Assembly: GCF_013396335.1 (NCBI RefSeq)
Contig: NZ_JABWSY010000021.1
Coordinates: forward strand, 1 to 64,000
Reading direction: 5' to 3'
Length of the DNA stretch: 64,000 bases
DNA from: Bacillus sp. EB106-08-02-XG196
Lineage (GTDB): Bacteria > Bacillota > Bacilli > Bacillales > Cytobacillaceae
Position numbers and translations under genes: made by a program. Below the pieces are notes generated by a model that searched no databases, was not told where the DNA came from, and was given only the letters and a program-made list of their open reading frames with translations. Positions 18,887-27,703 of the stretch are shown here, piece after piece. Position 1 is the stretch's first letter. Every line of letters starts with the position of its first letter.

Positions 18887-19115
18887 GGGCCTAAAAATAT
18901 CTCACAAGAAACTTCAAGCTGATGAATTAAATTTAAATGATGTGGTTAAAGTCACTTTATTTATCTCGAATATGGATGATTTTACTAGAATAAATCAGGT
19001 GTATTCCGAGTATTTTGTTACCCATAAACCAGCGAGAACAACAGTTGAGGTTGCGCGATTGCCTAAAGATGCAGGGTTGGAATTAGAAGCGGTCGCGAAA
19101 ATGCAAATAGAGTGA
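18887..19115 (+). pseudogene. Truncated RidA-family gene remnant
   Basis: An open frame of about 75 residues matches only the C-terminal half of the RidA/YjgF family ([36 protein letters not shown], with the conserved Arg and Glu region). The N-terminal half of about 50 residues is absent; the permease terminator lies where it should be, and no ribosome binding site is seen. RidA deaminates reactive imine intermediates and often neighbours amino-acid catabolic genes such as the next one. The remnant is probably non-functional. Confidence 0.75.
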
Positions 19116-19211
19116 TAGAATTTCTTCATAGGGTAAAAGATTTGATAAATTAGAATTTAAAAGAGAATATGCTTTACTGCAATGTGTTTCTTTTTAGAAA
19201 GTAGGTATTGA

Positions 19212-20201
19212 ATGCTTATACTGTCAGAACAACAAATTCGCTCACTTTATACGATGAAGGATGCCATTCAAGATTTGGAATCCGCCCTGGCTGATTATAT
19301 AGAAGGGAAAATCCTAAATCCGCACAGGACAGTCTTAGATTTTCCAGAGAAAAAAGCGTCTGCGCTCTATATGCCGTCCGCTATCGAATCAATAGGGAAG
19401 TCTTCAGTGAAGGTAGTGACCATTTTTCCAAATAATCCTTCCGTTGGGAAATGGACAACTCAAGGGGTTATTCTATTAAGTGATACGAATAACGGAGAGC
19501 ATTTAGCCTGTTTGAATGCATCTTATTTAACAAGATTAAGAACCGGTGCAGTCAGCGGTATTGCAACCAAACATTTAGCGAAGAAAAATGTAACCTCAGT
19601 TGTGGTCATTGGATGTGGTGCGATGGCAGAGGAACAGCTTCAGGCTGTTTTGGAAGTCCGCGATATCAAGTCAATCATGCTGTACAATCGGACGAAGTCA
19701 AAAGCACTGGCTTTTGCTGAAAAAATAAATGACTTGGCGCCAACGTATGCTGGGGAAGTCCACATCATGGAAGATGTCAATGAGGCGGTGTCAAAGGCAG
19801 ACATTGTCATCTGCAGCACCCGCTCAGAAACTCCTTTATTTTCCGGAAGTGCGTTGCAGCCAGGAACACATATAAACGGTGTTGGATCTTATCTGCCACA
19901 CATGCAGGAGGTTGATGAGGAAACACTCCTTCGCTGCTCAAAGATTGTCGCAGATACAATTGAAGGCGTAAAGGGAGAGGCTGGCGACTTCATTATACCG
20001 GCAAATGCCGGAAACTGGAGCTTCTCGGAATTGCACGGTGAAATTGGAGAATTAGCAGCCGGTCAAATTCCTGGGAGAGTAACAGATGATGAAATCACAT
20101 TCTTTAAATCCGTCGGCATCGCCTACTTTGACCTAGCTGTTGTCGCTGCCGTCTATGAAAAAGCCATTCAAGCAGGGATAGGAACAAAAGTAGAAATTTA
20201 A
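19212..20201 (+). CDS. Ornithine cyclodeaminase / mu-crystallin family protein
   Basis: 329 residues with the family's N-terminal substrate region (PHRTVLDF, LRTGAVSGIATKHLA) and Rossmann motif VIGCGAMAEEQ at about 133. Members are NAD(P)-dependent and act on amino or imino acids (ornithine to proline, alanine dehydrogenase, ketimine reductase), so the substrate cannot be fixed. It follows a CycA-like permease and a RidA remnant, which fits amino-acid catabolism. Only a weak AAAGTAGGT ribosome binding site precedes ATG 19212. Confidence 0.85.
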   Translation: MLILSEQQIRSLYTMKDAIQDLESALADYIEGKILNPHRTVLDFPEKKASALYMPSAIESIGKSSVKVVTIFPNNPSVGKWTTQGVILLSDTNNGEHLACLNASYLTRLRTGAVSGIATKHLAKKNVTSVVVIGCGAMAEEQLQAVLEVRDIKSIMLYNRTKSKALAFAEKINDLAPTYAGEVHIMEDVNEAVSKADIVICSTRSETPLFSGSALQPGTHINGVGSYLPHMQEVDEETLLRCSKIVADTIEGVKGEAGDFIIPANAGNWSFSELHGEIGELAAGQIPGRVTDDEITFFKSVGIAYFDLAVVAAVYEKAIQAGIGTKVEI

Positions 20202-20216
20202 TGTGGAATATATGAC

Positions 20217-20258
20217 AAAAGGGTGACAGGCGCCTCGTGGCAGCCATCACCCTTTTTA
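20217..20258 (+). terminator. Terminator after the cyclodeaminase-like gene
   Basis: 10-bp stem AAAAGGGTGA/TCACCCTTTT (20217-20226 with 20247-20256). Confidence 0.8.
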
Positions 20259-20318
20259 AAGGAGAAAGGAGTATTATCCTCTTTGGAAGATAAACTCCTT
20301 ATATATAACGTAACCCTC

Positions 20319-21131
20319 CTAATTTTTAGCAAATACACCGTCAACTTCAACCGTCTCAAATATATTTATAAATGCATTTTCATCATGTTTTCGGACAATT
20401 TTTTTTATTTGTGTCGTTTCGTAGCGTGTAACGACCATCATGATAATCTGTTTTTTCTCTTGGGAGTAACCGCCATAACCTTCCATAATTGTAATCCCTC
20501 GATAGATTGATTCCAATAATTCCTTTCGTATTAACTCACCTTTTGAAGTAACAATCTGCATGGTTAATTTAATATGATCCGTGTGAATAGTATCAATCAT
20601 CTTACCGGTTAAATAGATAGACAAAAGCGTGTATAAGGCGATATTCCAACTGAAAGCAGCTCCAGAAATTAGAACGATGAGGCCGTTCATACCAGTAAGC
20701 AGAAGACCAACACTAACATTACTTGTTCGCGAAAGAATAATCGCAATGATATCTAAACCACCAGAGGTTCCGGAGGACTTTAAAATGATGCCTACACCAA
20801 GGCCTCCAATGATCCCTCCAAAAATAGTTGAGAGCAATATATTGTCCGTAACAGGATCTGTGGGCAACAGATATAAGAAAACAGAGAGTGATACAACACA
20901 AATTAGGGTATTGAGCGTAATCATTTTCCCAAGTTTATAATAACCTAAAATCAGTAAGGGTAAATTAAGCAGCAGATTCATTAAGCCAATATCAAATGGA
21001 GTGACTAACCCAATTAAAATAGCAATACCGCTTATACCGCTGCTCAAGATTCCATAAGGAACTAGAAAGAAATTAAAGGCAAAAGCCACCACCAATGAAC
21101 CTATAATCACAATTAAATTTTTCAAATCCAT
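20319..21131 (-). CDS. YitT family membrane protein (DUF2179 C-terminal domain)
   Basis: 270 residues: about five or six N-terminal membrane helices (glycine-rich GGIIGGLGVGIILKS, then SGGLDIIA) and a soluble C-terminal domain from about 190 typical of the YitT/YqfU/YvjA family. AAGGGGG precedes ATG 21131. The family's function is unsettled; a transport role is often suggested. It lies directly downstream of a T-box leader, so expression should follow the charging of one tRNA, a strong hint at a link to an amino acid. Confidence 0.88.
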   Translation of the reverse strand: MDLKNLIVIIGSLVVAFAFNFFLVPYGILSSGISGIAILIGLVTPFDIGLMNLLLNLPLLILGYYKLGKMITLNTLICVVSLSVFLYLLPTDPVTDNILLSTIFGGIIGGLGVGIILKSSGTSGGLDIIAIILSRTSNVSVGLLLTGMNGLIVLISGAAFSWNIALYTLLSIYLTGKMIDTIHTDHIKLTMQIVTSKGELIRKELLESIYRGITIMEGYGGYSQEKKQIIMMVVTRYETTQIKKIVRKHDENAFINIFETVEVDGVFAKN

Positions 21132-21169
21132 TAACCCCCTTGATAAAGTATAGTATTAATTTTTTTGCA

Positions 21170-21430
21170 TAAAAAAAACCCACCCCAAAATTGGGACGAG
21201 TTTGTGCTCGCGTTACCACCCATATTCCGTAAGTTCCATAATAGAAACAATTCGGCTCTTTAGTCAACGTACTACATACGTGCTCCATCTTAACGGTGGA
21301 AATCCGTCAAAGCTTACTGGTTTCAGCCTTGCATCTCGGAGATGATTTTCAGATAAGATTGTCCATCGGCTTCCACCAAACGCCGACTCTCTTCCAGAAC
21401 AGATTCTTTTCTTACTCTTTCTCGTCATAG
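21170..21430 (-). promoter_or_regulatory. T-box leader upstream of yitT-like gene
   Basis: On the minus strand: stem I with AGAGAGTCGGCG, GTTTGGTGGAAGCCGA (distal bulge/loop signature) and a specifier-loop segment TCTGAAAATCATCTCC. Then the T-box core TGGGTGGTAACGCGAGC and CTCGTCCC, and a terminator (about 21198-21168) ending in T8. The specifier reads best as ATC followed by A (isoleucine); AAT is the alternative. The class is certain, the specifier is inference. Confidence 0.92.
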
Positions 21431-21448
21431 ATTTAATTTATAAAAAAT

Positions 21449-21477
21449 AATTTATCATGAGTGAAATGGCGAGTCAA
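21449..21477 (-). promoter_or_regulatory. Sigma-A promoter of the T-box transcript
   Basis: Minus strand TTGACT (21477-21472), 17-nt spacer, TAAATT (21454-21449). Confidence 0.65.
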
Positions 21478-21600
21478 TATATTTTATTTATATAGTTTTA
21501 AATTGAATATTCAAACTAGTAAATCTGTACATACGTTATCCTTATTTTGATTCATCACATTGAACTTTATCATAAGAGATGAGTCTTTATATAATAAATA

Positions 21601-21642
21601 GGTACCTGACCGAATGGAATTTAAGTTATACGGTCAGGTACC
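21601..21642 (-). terminator. Inverted repeat after nitronate monooxygenase gene
   Basis: 12-bp stem GGTACCTGACCG with its complement, 18-nt loop, A/T-rich flank. Likely terminator of the minus-strand gene next to it. Confidence 0.6.
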
Positions 21643-21652
21643 TTAGTCAAAA

Positions 21653-22606
21653 TTACATACAAGCTTTATATTCTTTCATAATGTTGTTGATGATTGTTTT
21701 AACTGGCAGGATTTCTTTGATTTCATGGACTCGTGCACCTGCAAAAACTAAACCATTCTCGCAATCGCCATTCATAGATGTAATCAAAGAATCTAGCGTG
21801 CAAAAACGATAAGAACAATTTTTTAGGCAATCCATGCACTTCTTAATTTTCACCTTTTTATCATCGGCAATAAGTTCAGTGAATTGGTTCTTAATCGCAC
21901 GCCCCTGAAGACCAACAGTTGTTTTTACTAAAATAGTATCCTCCTGTCCACAATGAATATATTTTTCTTTAAATGATAACGGTGCATCACACTCTTCACT
22001 AGCCACGAACCTCGTTCCCATCTGAACTCCGGAGGCCCCTATACTTAGGGCACGCGCAAGATCTTCTCCGGTCATGATTCCTCCAGCAGCAATAACTGGA
22101 ATCTTAACTGCTGTAACAACTTCCGGCAATATATCGAATAATGGTCTTTCGGTCCCAAGGTGTCCGCCGGCTTCATGGCCTTCTACAACAACGGCAGAAG
22201 CACCAAGGCGTTCTGACAACTTAGCAAGCTTTGCTGAAGACACGATTGAGATGACGGGTATGTCGGCTTCTCTGCCCCAAGCATACATATCTCTTGAAAT
22301 TCCAGCACCTGAAATGATGAAATCAACCTTTTCTTCAATGGCAGCTTTCATTTTTTCAGCAAAGTCGTTCATGGCAAAAAGGACGTTTACGCCAATATAG
22401 CCGGAATCCTTCATGGCTTCTTTCGCCTTCCTTATATGTAATCTCATTTCATCGATTGTTATCCCAGTTCCTGAAATGATTCCAATTCCACCAGCGTTTG
22501 CAACAGCTGATGCGAGCCCGCTTAAGGAAATACCTACACCCATACCGCCTTGCATGATTGGTACCTTTGGCATCATATGGCCTATTTTTAATTGTGGAAA
22601 ATTCAA
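21653..22606 (-). CDS. Nitronate monooxygenase (2-nitropropane dioxygenase family)
   Basis: 317 residues from TTG 22606, preceded by AAAGGGG; upstream in-frame codons run through a repeat-like stretch without a binding site. FMN-dependent TIM barrel: PIMQGGMGVG near the N-terminus, GHEAGGHLG with the catalytic His at about 160-168, and phosphate-binding AAGGIMTGEDLARAL and GASGVQMGTRF. It oxidises nitronates such as propionate 3-nitronate, a detoxification role. Unusual for the family is a Cys-rich C-terminal part (CMDCLKNCSYRFC) that could bind metal. Confidence 0.88.
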   Translation of the reverse strand: MNFPQLKIGHMMPKVPIMQGGMGVGISLSGLASAVANAGGIGIISGTGITIDEMRLHIRKAKEAMKDSGYIGVNVLFAMNDFAEKMKAAIEEKVDFIISGAGISRDMYAWGREADIPVISIVSSAKLAKLSERLGASAVVVEGHEAGGHLGTERPLFDILPEVVTAVKIPVIAAGGIMTGEDLARALSIGASGVQMGTRFVASEECDAPLSFKEKYIHCGQEDTILVKTTVGLQGRAIKNQFTELIADDKKVKIKKCMDCLKNCSYRFCTLDSLITSMNGDCENGLVFAGARVHEIKEILPVKTIINNIMKEYKACM

Positions 22607-22724
22607 AAAAATACCCCTTTCTAGAAGATATAATCGGAACCAGGGGACGGTTCTGCCGGTTTTTTTGTCGGTGTTTACCATAATTACCCCATGGTTTACC
22701 ACGGTTTAGATATACTCGTAATTT

Positions 22725-23663
22725 CTAAACATCTGTTTTGTTAGGAATGGAATCGCTAGTTATAATGCTTAGCTTCGTTTTCAAGAAGGCAGCACTGCCA
22801 ACATATACACGTGTCTCAGCTACAAGGGCGAACAAGAGGGTGCCTGCTGCAAGGTGAAACATTGCCCATGAGAGTTCAATAGACGAAATGATCGTCAGGA
22901 TTCCCAATACGACTTGAATGAGAACCGTTATAGCTGAAAAAATAAGCCGATTCTGAAGTTTCCCTTCCCATCCCTTTTTAAAAGACCAAAAGACAAGAAA
23001 GAAGATGTACAATGCTGAAATGAATGCTAAGCCTCGATGAATGGTTTGGATGATTTCCGGACCTGTCATGGGTAGAAACGAATTTCCACACCGAAAAGAA
23101 CCACATATCATTCCCAATGATTCATGCTTCACATATGCCCCAAATCCAAAAATCAATAGTAAAAGAACAAGTACGATATTGAAGTGTCGTTTTATCCTTT
23201 TTTGTTGGTCAGAACGATCGGACGGATACGTCTGAATGTCCGCCTTCACTTCTGCCCGCCGCCAGATCCAGATGAGAATTGCTAGAAAAATCATGGCTAT
23301 AATTAAGTGACTCGCTATGATACTTGTGGGCAAATCTTTTAACACAACGATTGCACCTAAAAGCACCTGAATGATAAGTAAAACAAGCATCCAGTATCCA
23401 ACTGCACGAACCGAAGGATTTACTTCAGTACGCAGAATTTTGGTGAACAGCACAAAAGAAACGATTCCTAGAATAGCCCCAATCACTCGATGAGTGAATT
23501 CAATCAACGTTTCTCCATGTAGAGTTGGAATAATTTCACCATTACATAAGGGCCATTCAGGTCCACATCCCATTCCGGACTTCGAAGAAGCCACATAGCC
23601 CCCAAAGACAATTAATAAATATGTAAGCAAGATGGTTAACAAAGCTAAACGCTTTATTGTCAC
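22725..23663 (-). CDS. ctaA: Heme A synthase
   Basis: 312 residues from GTG 23663 (GGAGG 7 nt upstream; the in-frame GTG at 23669 would be only 1 nt from it). Eight predicted membrane helices, the internal duplication and conserved His of the CtaA/COX15 family (EFTHRVIGAILG, IQTHRGLAF-like IIQTIHRGL), and Cys pairs in both outer loops (GCGPEWPLCNG; CGSFRCGN). It oxidises heme O to heme A for aa3/ba3 oxidases; a heme-copper oxidase operon lies 1.5 kb upstream on the same strand. Confidence 0.94.
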   Translation of the reverse strand: MTIKRLALLTILLTYLLIVFGGYVASSKSGMGCGPEWPLCNGEIIPTLHGETLIEFTHRVIGAILGIVSFVLFTKILRTEVNPSVRAVGYWMLVLLIIQVLLGAIVVLKDLPTSIIASHLIIAMIFLAILIWIWRRAEVKADIQTYPSDRSDQQKRIKRHFNIVLVLLLLIFGFGAYVKHESLGMICGSFRCGNSFLPMTGPEIIQTIHRGLAFISALYIFFLVFWSFKKGWEGKLQNRLIFSAITVLIQVVLGILTIISSIELSWAMFHLAAGTLLFALVAETRVYVGSAAFLKTKLSIITSDSIPNKTDV

Positions 23664-23821
23664 GCTCACCCCTCCTTAAAAGTAGCTTATTACGAAAACA
23701 TCCCCATGTTCCGTATTACCATTTTTCCCAAAATTATCTAAGGGGAAAATGATAATTATGAACATTTTGTGAACTAATTTTTATAGGGATAGGAAAAAGG
23801 TTCTTGGAGTGTATAGTTGGG

Positions 23822-23976
23822 GGCTAATCGTGCCCGTTCAGGATGAAAAAAGAGGTTAACGGTAACGAATAGAGGCTAATCGTGCCCGTTCGGGTTGAAA
23901 AAAGAGGTTAGCGGTAACGAATAGAGGCTAATCATGCCCGTTCAGGCAGAAAAAGGAGGTTGGCGGTAACGAATAG
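23822..23976. repeat. Tandem array of three 52-bp hairpin units
   Basis: Units begin at 23822, 23874 and 23926 with an exact 52-bp period. They share GGCTAATCGTGCCCGTTC, GAAAAA, GCGGTAACGAATAG; the left and right parts of a unit are complementary. Clearly the same family as the array at 63370-63525. The rest of 23664-24010 holds no gene I can see. Confidence 0.9.
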
Positions 23977-24012
23977 AAGTTTTCATAAAAGAATATATTA
24001 GTGGTTAAATGT

Positions 24013-24048
24013 AAAAAAGAGTATATCCTCTATTTGAAGATATACTCC
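24013..24048 (-). terminator. Terminator of the formate/nitrite channel gene
   Basis: Minus strand AAGGAGTATATC...GATATACTCTTTTTT: about 13-bp stem plus T-run, just after the stop at 24057. Confidence 0.85.
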
Positions 24049-24056
24049 TTATCAAT

Positions 24057-24905
24057 CTACGCGCCTGATTTATTAGCTACCTGGGTATTAGTAACAATGC
24101 TAGGATTGTTTTCTGTCTTACTCATGTTTTTGTTGACCAAATGCAAGGCTAATCCGGTAAAGATAAAACCGCCGATAAAGTTTCCAATGGTTACCGGGAT
24201 TTGATTCCAAACCCACCAGTCGGCAATCGTGATATCTGCCCCCATGAGGATCGCGGTTGGCAAAACAAACATATTTACCACGGCATGCTCAAAGCCGTGC
24301 GCGAAAAATATAAATACCGGAAGCCACATGGCAGCGATTTTTCCGATAACAGAGTTGGAAACAAAGGCCATAAATGCGCCTAAGGTAACCATCCAGTTAC
24401 ATAAGATTGCTTTTGTTACGGACAGGATCATTCCATCACTGCCTAGGCTTTTATAGGCGATTGTTTTTCCTTCCGCTACGGCAATGATTTTTTCAATCAT
24501 GGCTCCTTCCATCACATGCCCAAGCTTCGTTACAGTAATATAAAATAAGATTCCATAAAGTAAACTGCCTAATAGATTTCCAATAAATGCCCAAAAGAAG
24601 TTATAAAACACGTTCTTACTAGAGATTAATCCCCTTAACCTCGCAAGTGGCAGCATAGCAAAATTTCCCGTCACCAGTTCAAGTCCTAACAGTAAAATAA
24701 GGACAAATCCAACTGGAAATACAAAAGCACCGACAATTCCCAGTTTTGTTTCCGTCGCAGCCGTAAAGGCAAGGGTTGTTGCAAATCCTAAATATGCACC
24801 AGCCAGTCCTCCCTTTATTAATAACTCTTTAATAGATAAGGACGATTTATAGGCACCTGTTAATGCAACATCCTCCACCAACTTCCCAGGTTTAACATAG
24901 TCCAA
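24057..24905 (-). CDS. Formate/nitrite transporter (FNT) family channel
   Basis: 282 residues from TTG 24905 (GGAGTGA 5 nt upstream; the GTG at 24914 overlaps that site). Six-helix FNT fold with the family motifs GLELVTGNFAML and, near helix 5, GFEHAVVNMFVLP with the conserved pore His. FNT channels carry formate, nitrite or hydrosulfide in a pH-dependent way. No formate or nitrite enzyme gene is adjacent, so the substrate stays open. Confidence 0.9.
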   Translation of the reverse strand: MDYVKPGKLVEDVALTGAYKSSLSIKELLIKGGLAGAYLGFATTLAFTAATETKLGIVGAFVFPVGFVLILLLGLELVTGNFAMLPLARLRGLISSKNVFYNFFWAFIGNLLGSLLYGILFYITVTKLGHVMEGAMIEKIIAVAEGKTIAYKSLGSDGMILSVTKAILCNWMVTLGAFMAFVSNSVIGKIAAMWLPVFIFFAHGFEHAVVNMFVLPTAILMGADITIADWWVWNQIPVTIGNFIGGFIFTGLALHLVNKNMSKTENNPSIVTNTQVANKSGA

Positions 24906-25019
24906 GCAGATCACTCCATTTATGTTTGTAAGTAAGCCGAAATCATTAACAGAGACCGCTCCAATTCAGAAATTTAAAAGAATGTTAGGGTAGCGGCGAT
25001 GTTTAAAAGATAAGGGTTA

Positions 25020-25577
25020 CTAGCTATTTTTTATTCCGATGAAAAAGAATTTGCAAAAAAATGAGATTAGTAAAAATGCTGAAATGAGCATAAATGAATT
25101 TCCCAATTGGAACTGCTGCTCTGTTAAATAATTATTGCAGAGACGGATCGGTGAATTAGCGTAAAACCACCCCATTACGAAAGACATCGAAATCACATTC
25201 GCGCAAACAAACCCTTTGACCGTTAAATGAAGACTTCTCCAGCTTAGGGCAAGTGGAAAACCAATCAATAAAGGGATAGTTATAAACTTTATCGTTTCAA
25301 AAAGGGCGCTATTCAGAGCCGCATCGATCGACCGCGGCAGGATCCAATAAATGTTAGCAAAAAAAACAATTAGTAACCCAGGAATACCATAATGATTGTA
25401 CCTGGACAAAAGGAGGGACATACGCTTTTTTAGTCCGATTCCAAGAATATAGCCAGCCAAAGCTAGCAAAGGAATTTGGATAAGCATTTGTCCAATCATC
25501 GATTCTTCTAAACCATGTCTAATTGGCGGTATACTTAAAACCAAAACCATTCCCAAGCTTATAAACATTCTTTTCAT
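25020..25577 (-). CDS. Membrane protein of the oxidase operon, unknown function
   Basis: 185 residues with about five hydrophobic helices, no motif I recognise. ATG 25577 is preceded by AAGGAG and starts 12 nt after the SCO gene ends, so it is the last gene of the cytochrome oxidase operon. The context suggests a role in oxidase assembly or as an accessory subunit, which is inference only. Confidence 0.75.
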   Translation of the reverse strand: MKRMFISLGMVLVLSIPPIRHGLEESMIGQMLIQIPLLALAGYILGIGLKKRMSLLLSRYNHYGIPGLLIVFFANIYWILPRSIDAALNSALFETIKFITIPLLIGFPLALSWRSLHLTVKGFVCANVISMSFVMGWFYANSPIRLCNNYLTEQQFQLGNSFMLISAFLLISFFCKFFFIGIKNS

Positions 25578-25589
25578 TCGGATTCTCCT

Positions 25590-26201
25590 TTAAAAAGAAA
25601 GGATTTGTTTAAGTGCATTAACAACTTGATTGGGAGAATTATAATCAAATATTTTAATTAATTGACCCTCAGGATTAATTAAATAAAAGGCGGCATTATG
25701 TTCAAACTCATTCTTAACTGGGATAACAATGACACCGGATTGCTCTAATAATAAATCTAACTCCTGTTGATCGGGAACACGGACCATTCTCCAATTGATG
25801 CCATCAGCTTGATACATTTCTTGGTGATGTTTTAAGTGATGGGGAGTATCTCTTCCCGTGTCGAAGCTAATACTTAACAGCTGTAGTTGTTCACCTAAAA
25901 TGTTCTGAGGCAGCTGGGAATAAATGCGTTGAAAGTTCATTTCCACTACCGGACATACATCTCCGCAGCTTGTGTAAATATAAGTAGCTAAAATGTATCT
26001 TCCACGAAAATCAGCAAAGGTAAAGGTTTGGCTCTTACTATCCTCAAGCGTTACATTTGGAACGGTGGGTGTATGGGTTAATACATCTATCCTTCGGGCT
26101 TGTTCAGCAGTAAAAGCTTGAAAATGATCGGTGCTGTAAAATAACCCCCCCGTCCCAAGTATGATAATTCCAATCAACATAGTAATACTTTTCTTATACA
26201 T
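25590..26201 (-). CDS. SCO1/SenC-family copper chaperone
   Basis: About 203 residues from ATG 26201, which overlaps the end of the oxidase subunit I gene by 8 nt; in-frame starts further up are possible but no better. An N-terminal membrane anchor is followed by a thioredoxin-like domain with the copper-binding CGDVCP motif and a downstream His (FEHNAAFYLI). SCO proteins deliver copper to, or reduce, the CuA site of oxidase subunit II, which is encoded two genes upstream. Confidence 0.9.
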   Translation of the reverse strand: MYKKSITMLIGIIILGTGGLFYSTDHFQAFTAEQARRIDVLTHTPTVPNVTLEDSKSQTFTFADFRGRYILATYIYTSCGDVCPVVEMNFQRIYSQLPQNILGEQLQLLSISFDTGRDTPHHLKHHQEMYQADGINWRMVRVPDQQELDLLLEQSGVIVIPVKNEFEHNAAFYLINPEGQLIKIFDYNSPNQVVNALKQILSF

Positions 26202-27681
26202 GTGTAGAAGACCCAATATCATCTGTTTTCGTCTTATTCGAACCAATATTACTGGAATAGTTTATAAATCGAACGAGAAACAGAAGGAAGGTTACGGTTA
26301 CACCTATTCCAAACCATGCAGCAACCACATCTGCAGGCATCCATTCCGGGAAATGCTCAGCCCAGCGCCTAGGGGCACTAGACTTTCCGGAGAATAAGAA
26401 GGATCCCGTTAATCCAAGGAACGCAAGTATATAGAGCCATAAGGTTAGATAGTCTAGCTTATTATCGATTCGTCCGCCTTCCATTCTTGTCAGATAATAC
26501 ATGAATCCTAAAATCATCGCACATGCGCCTAAGCCCATGTACATATGAAAATGTCCAGGGACCCATTTCGTATTGTGCATCACATGATTAATAACGATTG
26601 TTGCATCGATAATGGCCGGGACAACGCCTATGACCCAGCCAAACATGGAGAGGTATAGGAAGCTTGAGGCAACGTCCCACTTAATCCCAGAACGGTAGAC
26701 AATCATCAATGCTCCAAATGCCGTTACCACTAAAACAGGCAGTCCATTCATATAGGAAAGCACTTGGCCCATGACTATCATCCACTTCGGCATAACAAAG
26801 TCCATGAGCAAATGGTGAGGGTAAACAATCAAGGTAAATAGTGTGGACATATTCCAAGCGAGTAAAAAGATTTTATTGGACTTCCATGGACGCCCCGAGT
26901 ATCTTGGAAGTAATTCATAGACCACGATGACCCCCATGTAAATAGTCGAATTGGCAAAAACATGTCCAAAGGCATACGTTAAGTTTTTCGCAAGAAGCGG
27001 ATCAATGGTAAAACTCGGTACAAAGACGTTTATCAAGCTCATAGAAAGGATGGCAGCACCAGTAATTAGGGCAATAATATCGACAATGCAAACCATTGTA
27101 CTCGCTACAACTGTAGGAGGAGGACCGAAGCCTTTTTCTTTCCCAAGTATTTGCGGCCACCCTAGCGCTGTTGCTAGGCTTCCATATTGCTTAATGATCG
27201 CGCGGGCTGCTTCTAAAAGAAGGATCAAAAATCCAGTTCCGATCACAAGCATTCCGCCAAGATATAGCGCAGCAGCTGTTTTCCCCCACATTCCTCCAGA
27301 GAGGGCAGGAAGGGGGTATAGAAATGTCCAGGCACCTGCAAAGTCATAAGCAAATATTCCCACTAACACCATGGCCACGCCGACTAGAAATAAGAAAACA
27401 TTCAAACGAAAAACCGCTGTATTAAGAGGAACATACTGTTTAAGAAAATACCAAATGATACAAGACCCAGCTAAAGCAGAAACTCCAATCATTCCAGTAC
27501 CATGAATCGTCATTATTTTATAAAACATGCCTGGATTCAGTTCAATCAGTTTTCCTTGTCCAAGAAGCATTACGACGCCAAAAATCATCATTAATAGTAA
27601 GATAGCACCGCTAAAGCTCAGTGGAAAAACAACGGCCCTTTTCGTTTTAGAATCTATTGCTACATGTAACGTATTCATCAT
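26194..27681 (-). CDS. Heme-copper cytochrome oxidase subunit I (ba3-like)
   Basis: 495 residues from ATG 27681 (GGGGGG 7 nt upstream). About 13 helices; heme and CuB ligands are visible in MTIHGTGMIG (low-spin heme His), VYPHHLLMD (CuB His pair) and WVPGHFHMYMG (high-spin heme and low-spin heme His). The overall form resembles the shorter B-type oxidases more than the caa3 CtaD type. It forms the O2-reducing, proton-pumping core in the membrane. Operon order is subunit II, I, SCO, membrane protein, with no subunit III or IV. Confidence 0.9.
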   Translation of the reverse strand: MMNTLHVAIDSKTKRAVVFPLSFSGAILLLMMIFGVVMLLGQGKLIELNPGMFYKIMTIHGTGMIGVSALAGSCIIWYFLKQYVPLNTAVFRLNVFLFLVGVAMVLVGIFAYDFAGAWTFLYPLPALSGGMWGKTAAALYLGGMLVIGTGFLILLLEAARAIIKQYGSLATALGWPQILGKEKGFGPPPTVVASTMVCIVDIIALITGAAILSMSLINVFVPSFTIDPLLAKNLTYAFGHVFANSTIYMGVIVVYELLPRYSGRPWKSNKIFLLAWNMSTLFTLIVYPHHLLMDFVMPKWMIVMGQVLSYMNGLPVLVVTAFGALMIVYRSGIKWDVASSFLYLSMFGWVIGVVPAIIDATIVINHVMHNTKWVPGHFHMYMGLGACAMILGFMYYLTRMEGGRIDNKLDYLTLWLYILAFLGLTGSFLFSGKSSAPRRWAEHFPEWMPADVVAAWFGIGVTVTFLLFLVRFINYSSNIGSNKTKTDDIGSSTHV

Positions 27682-27703
27682 CAGTATTCCCCCCAATATT
27701 CCA

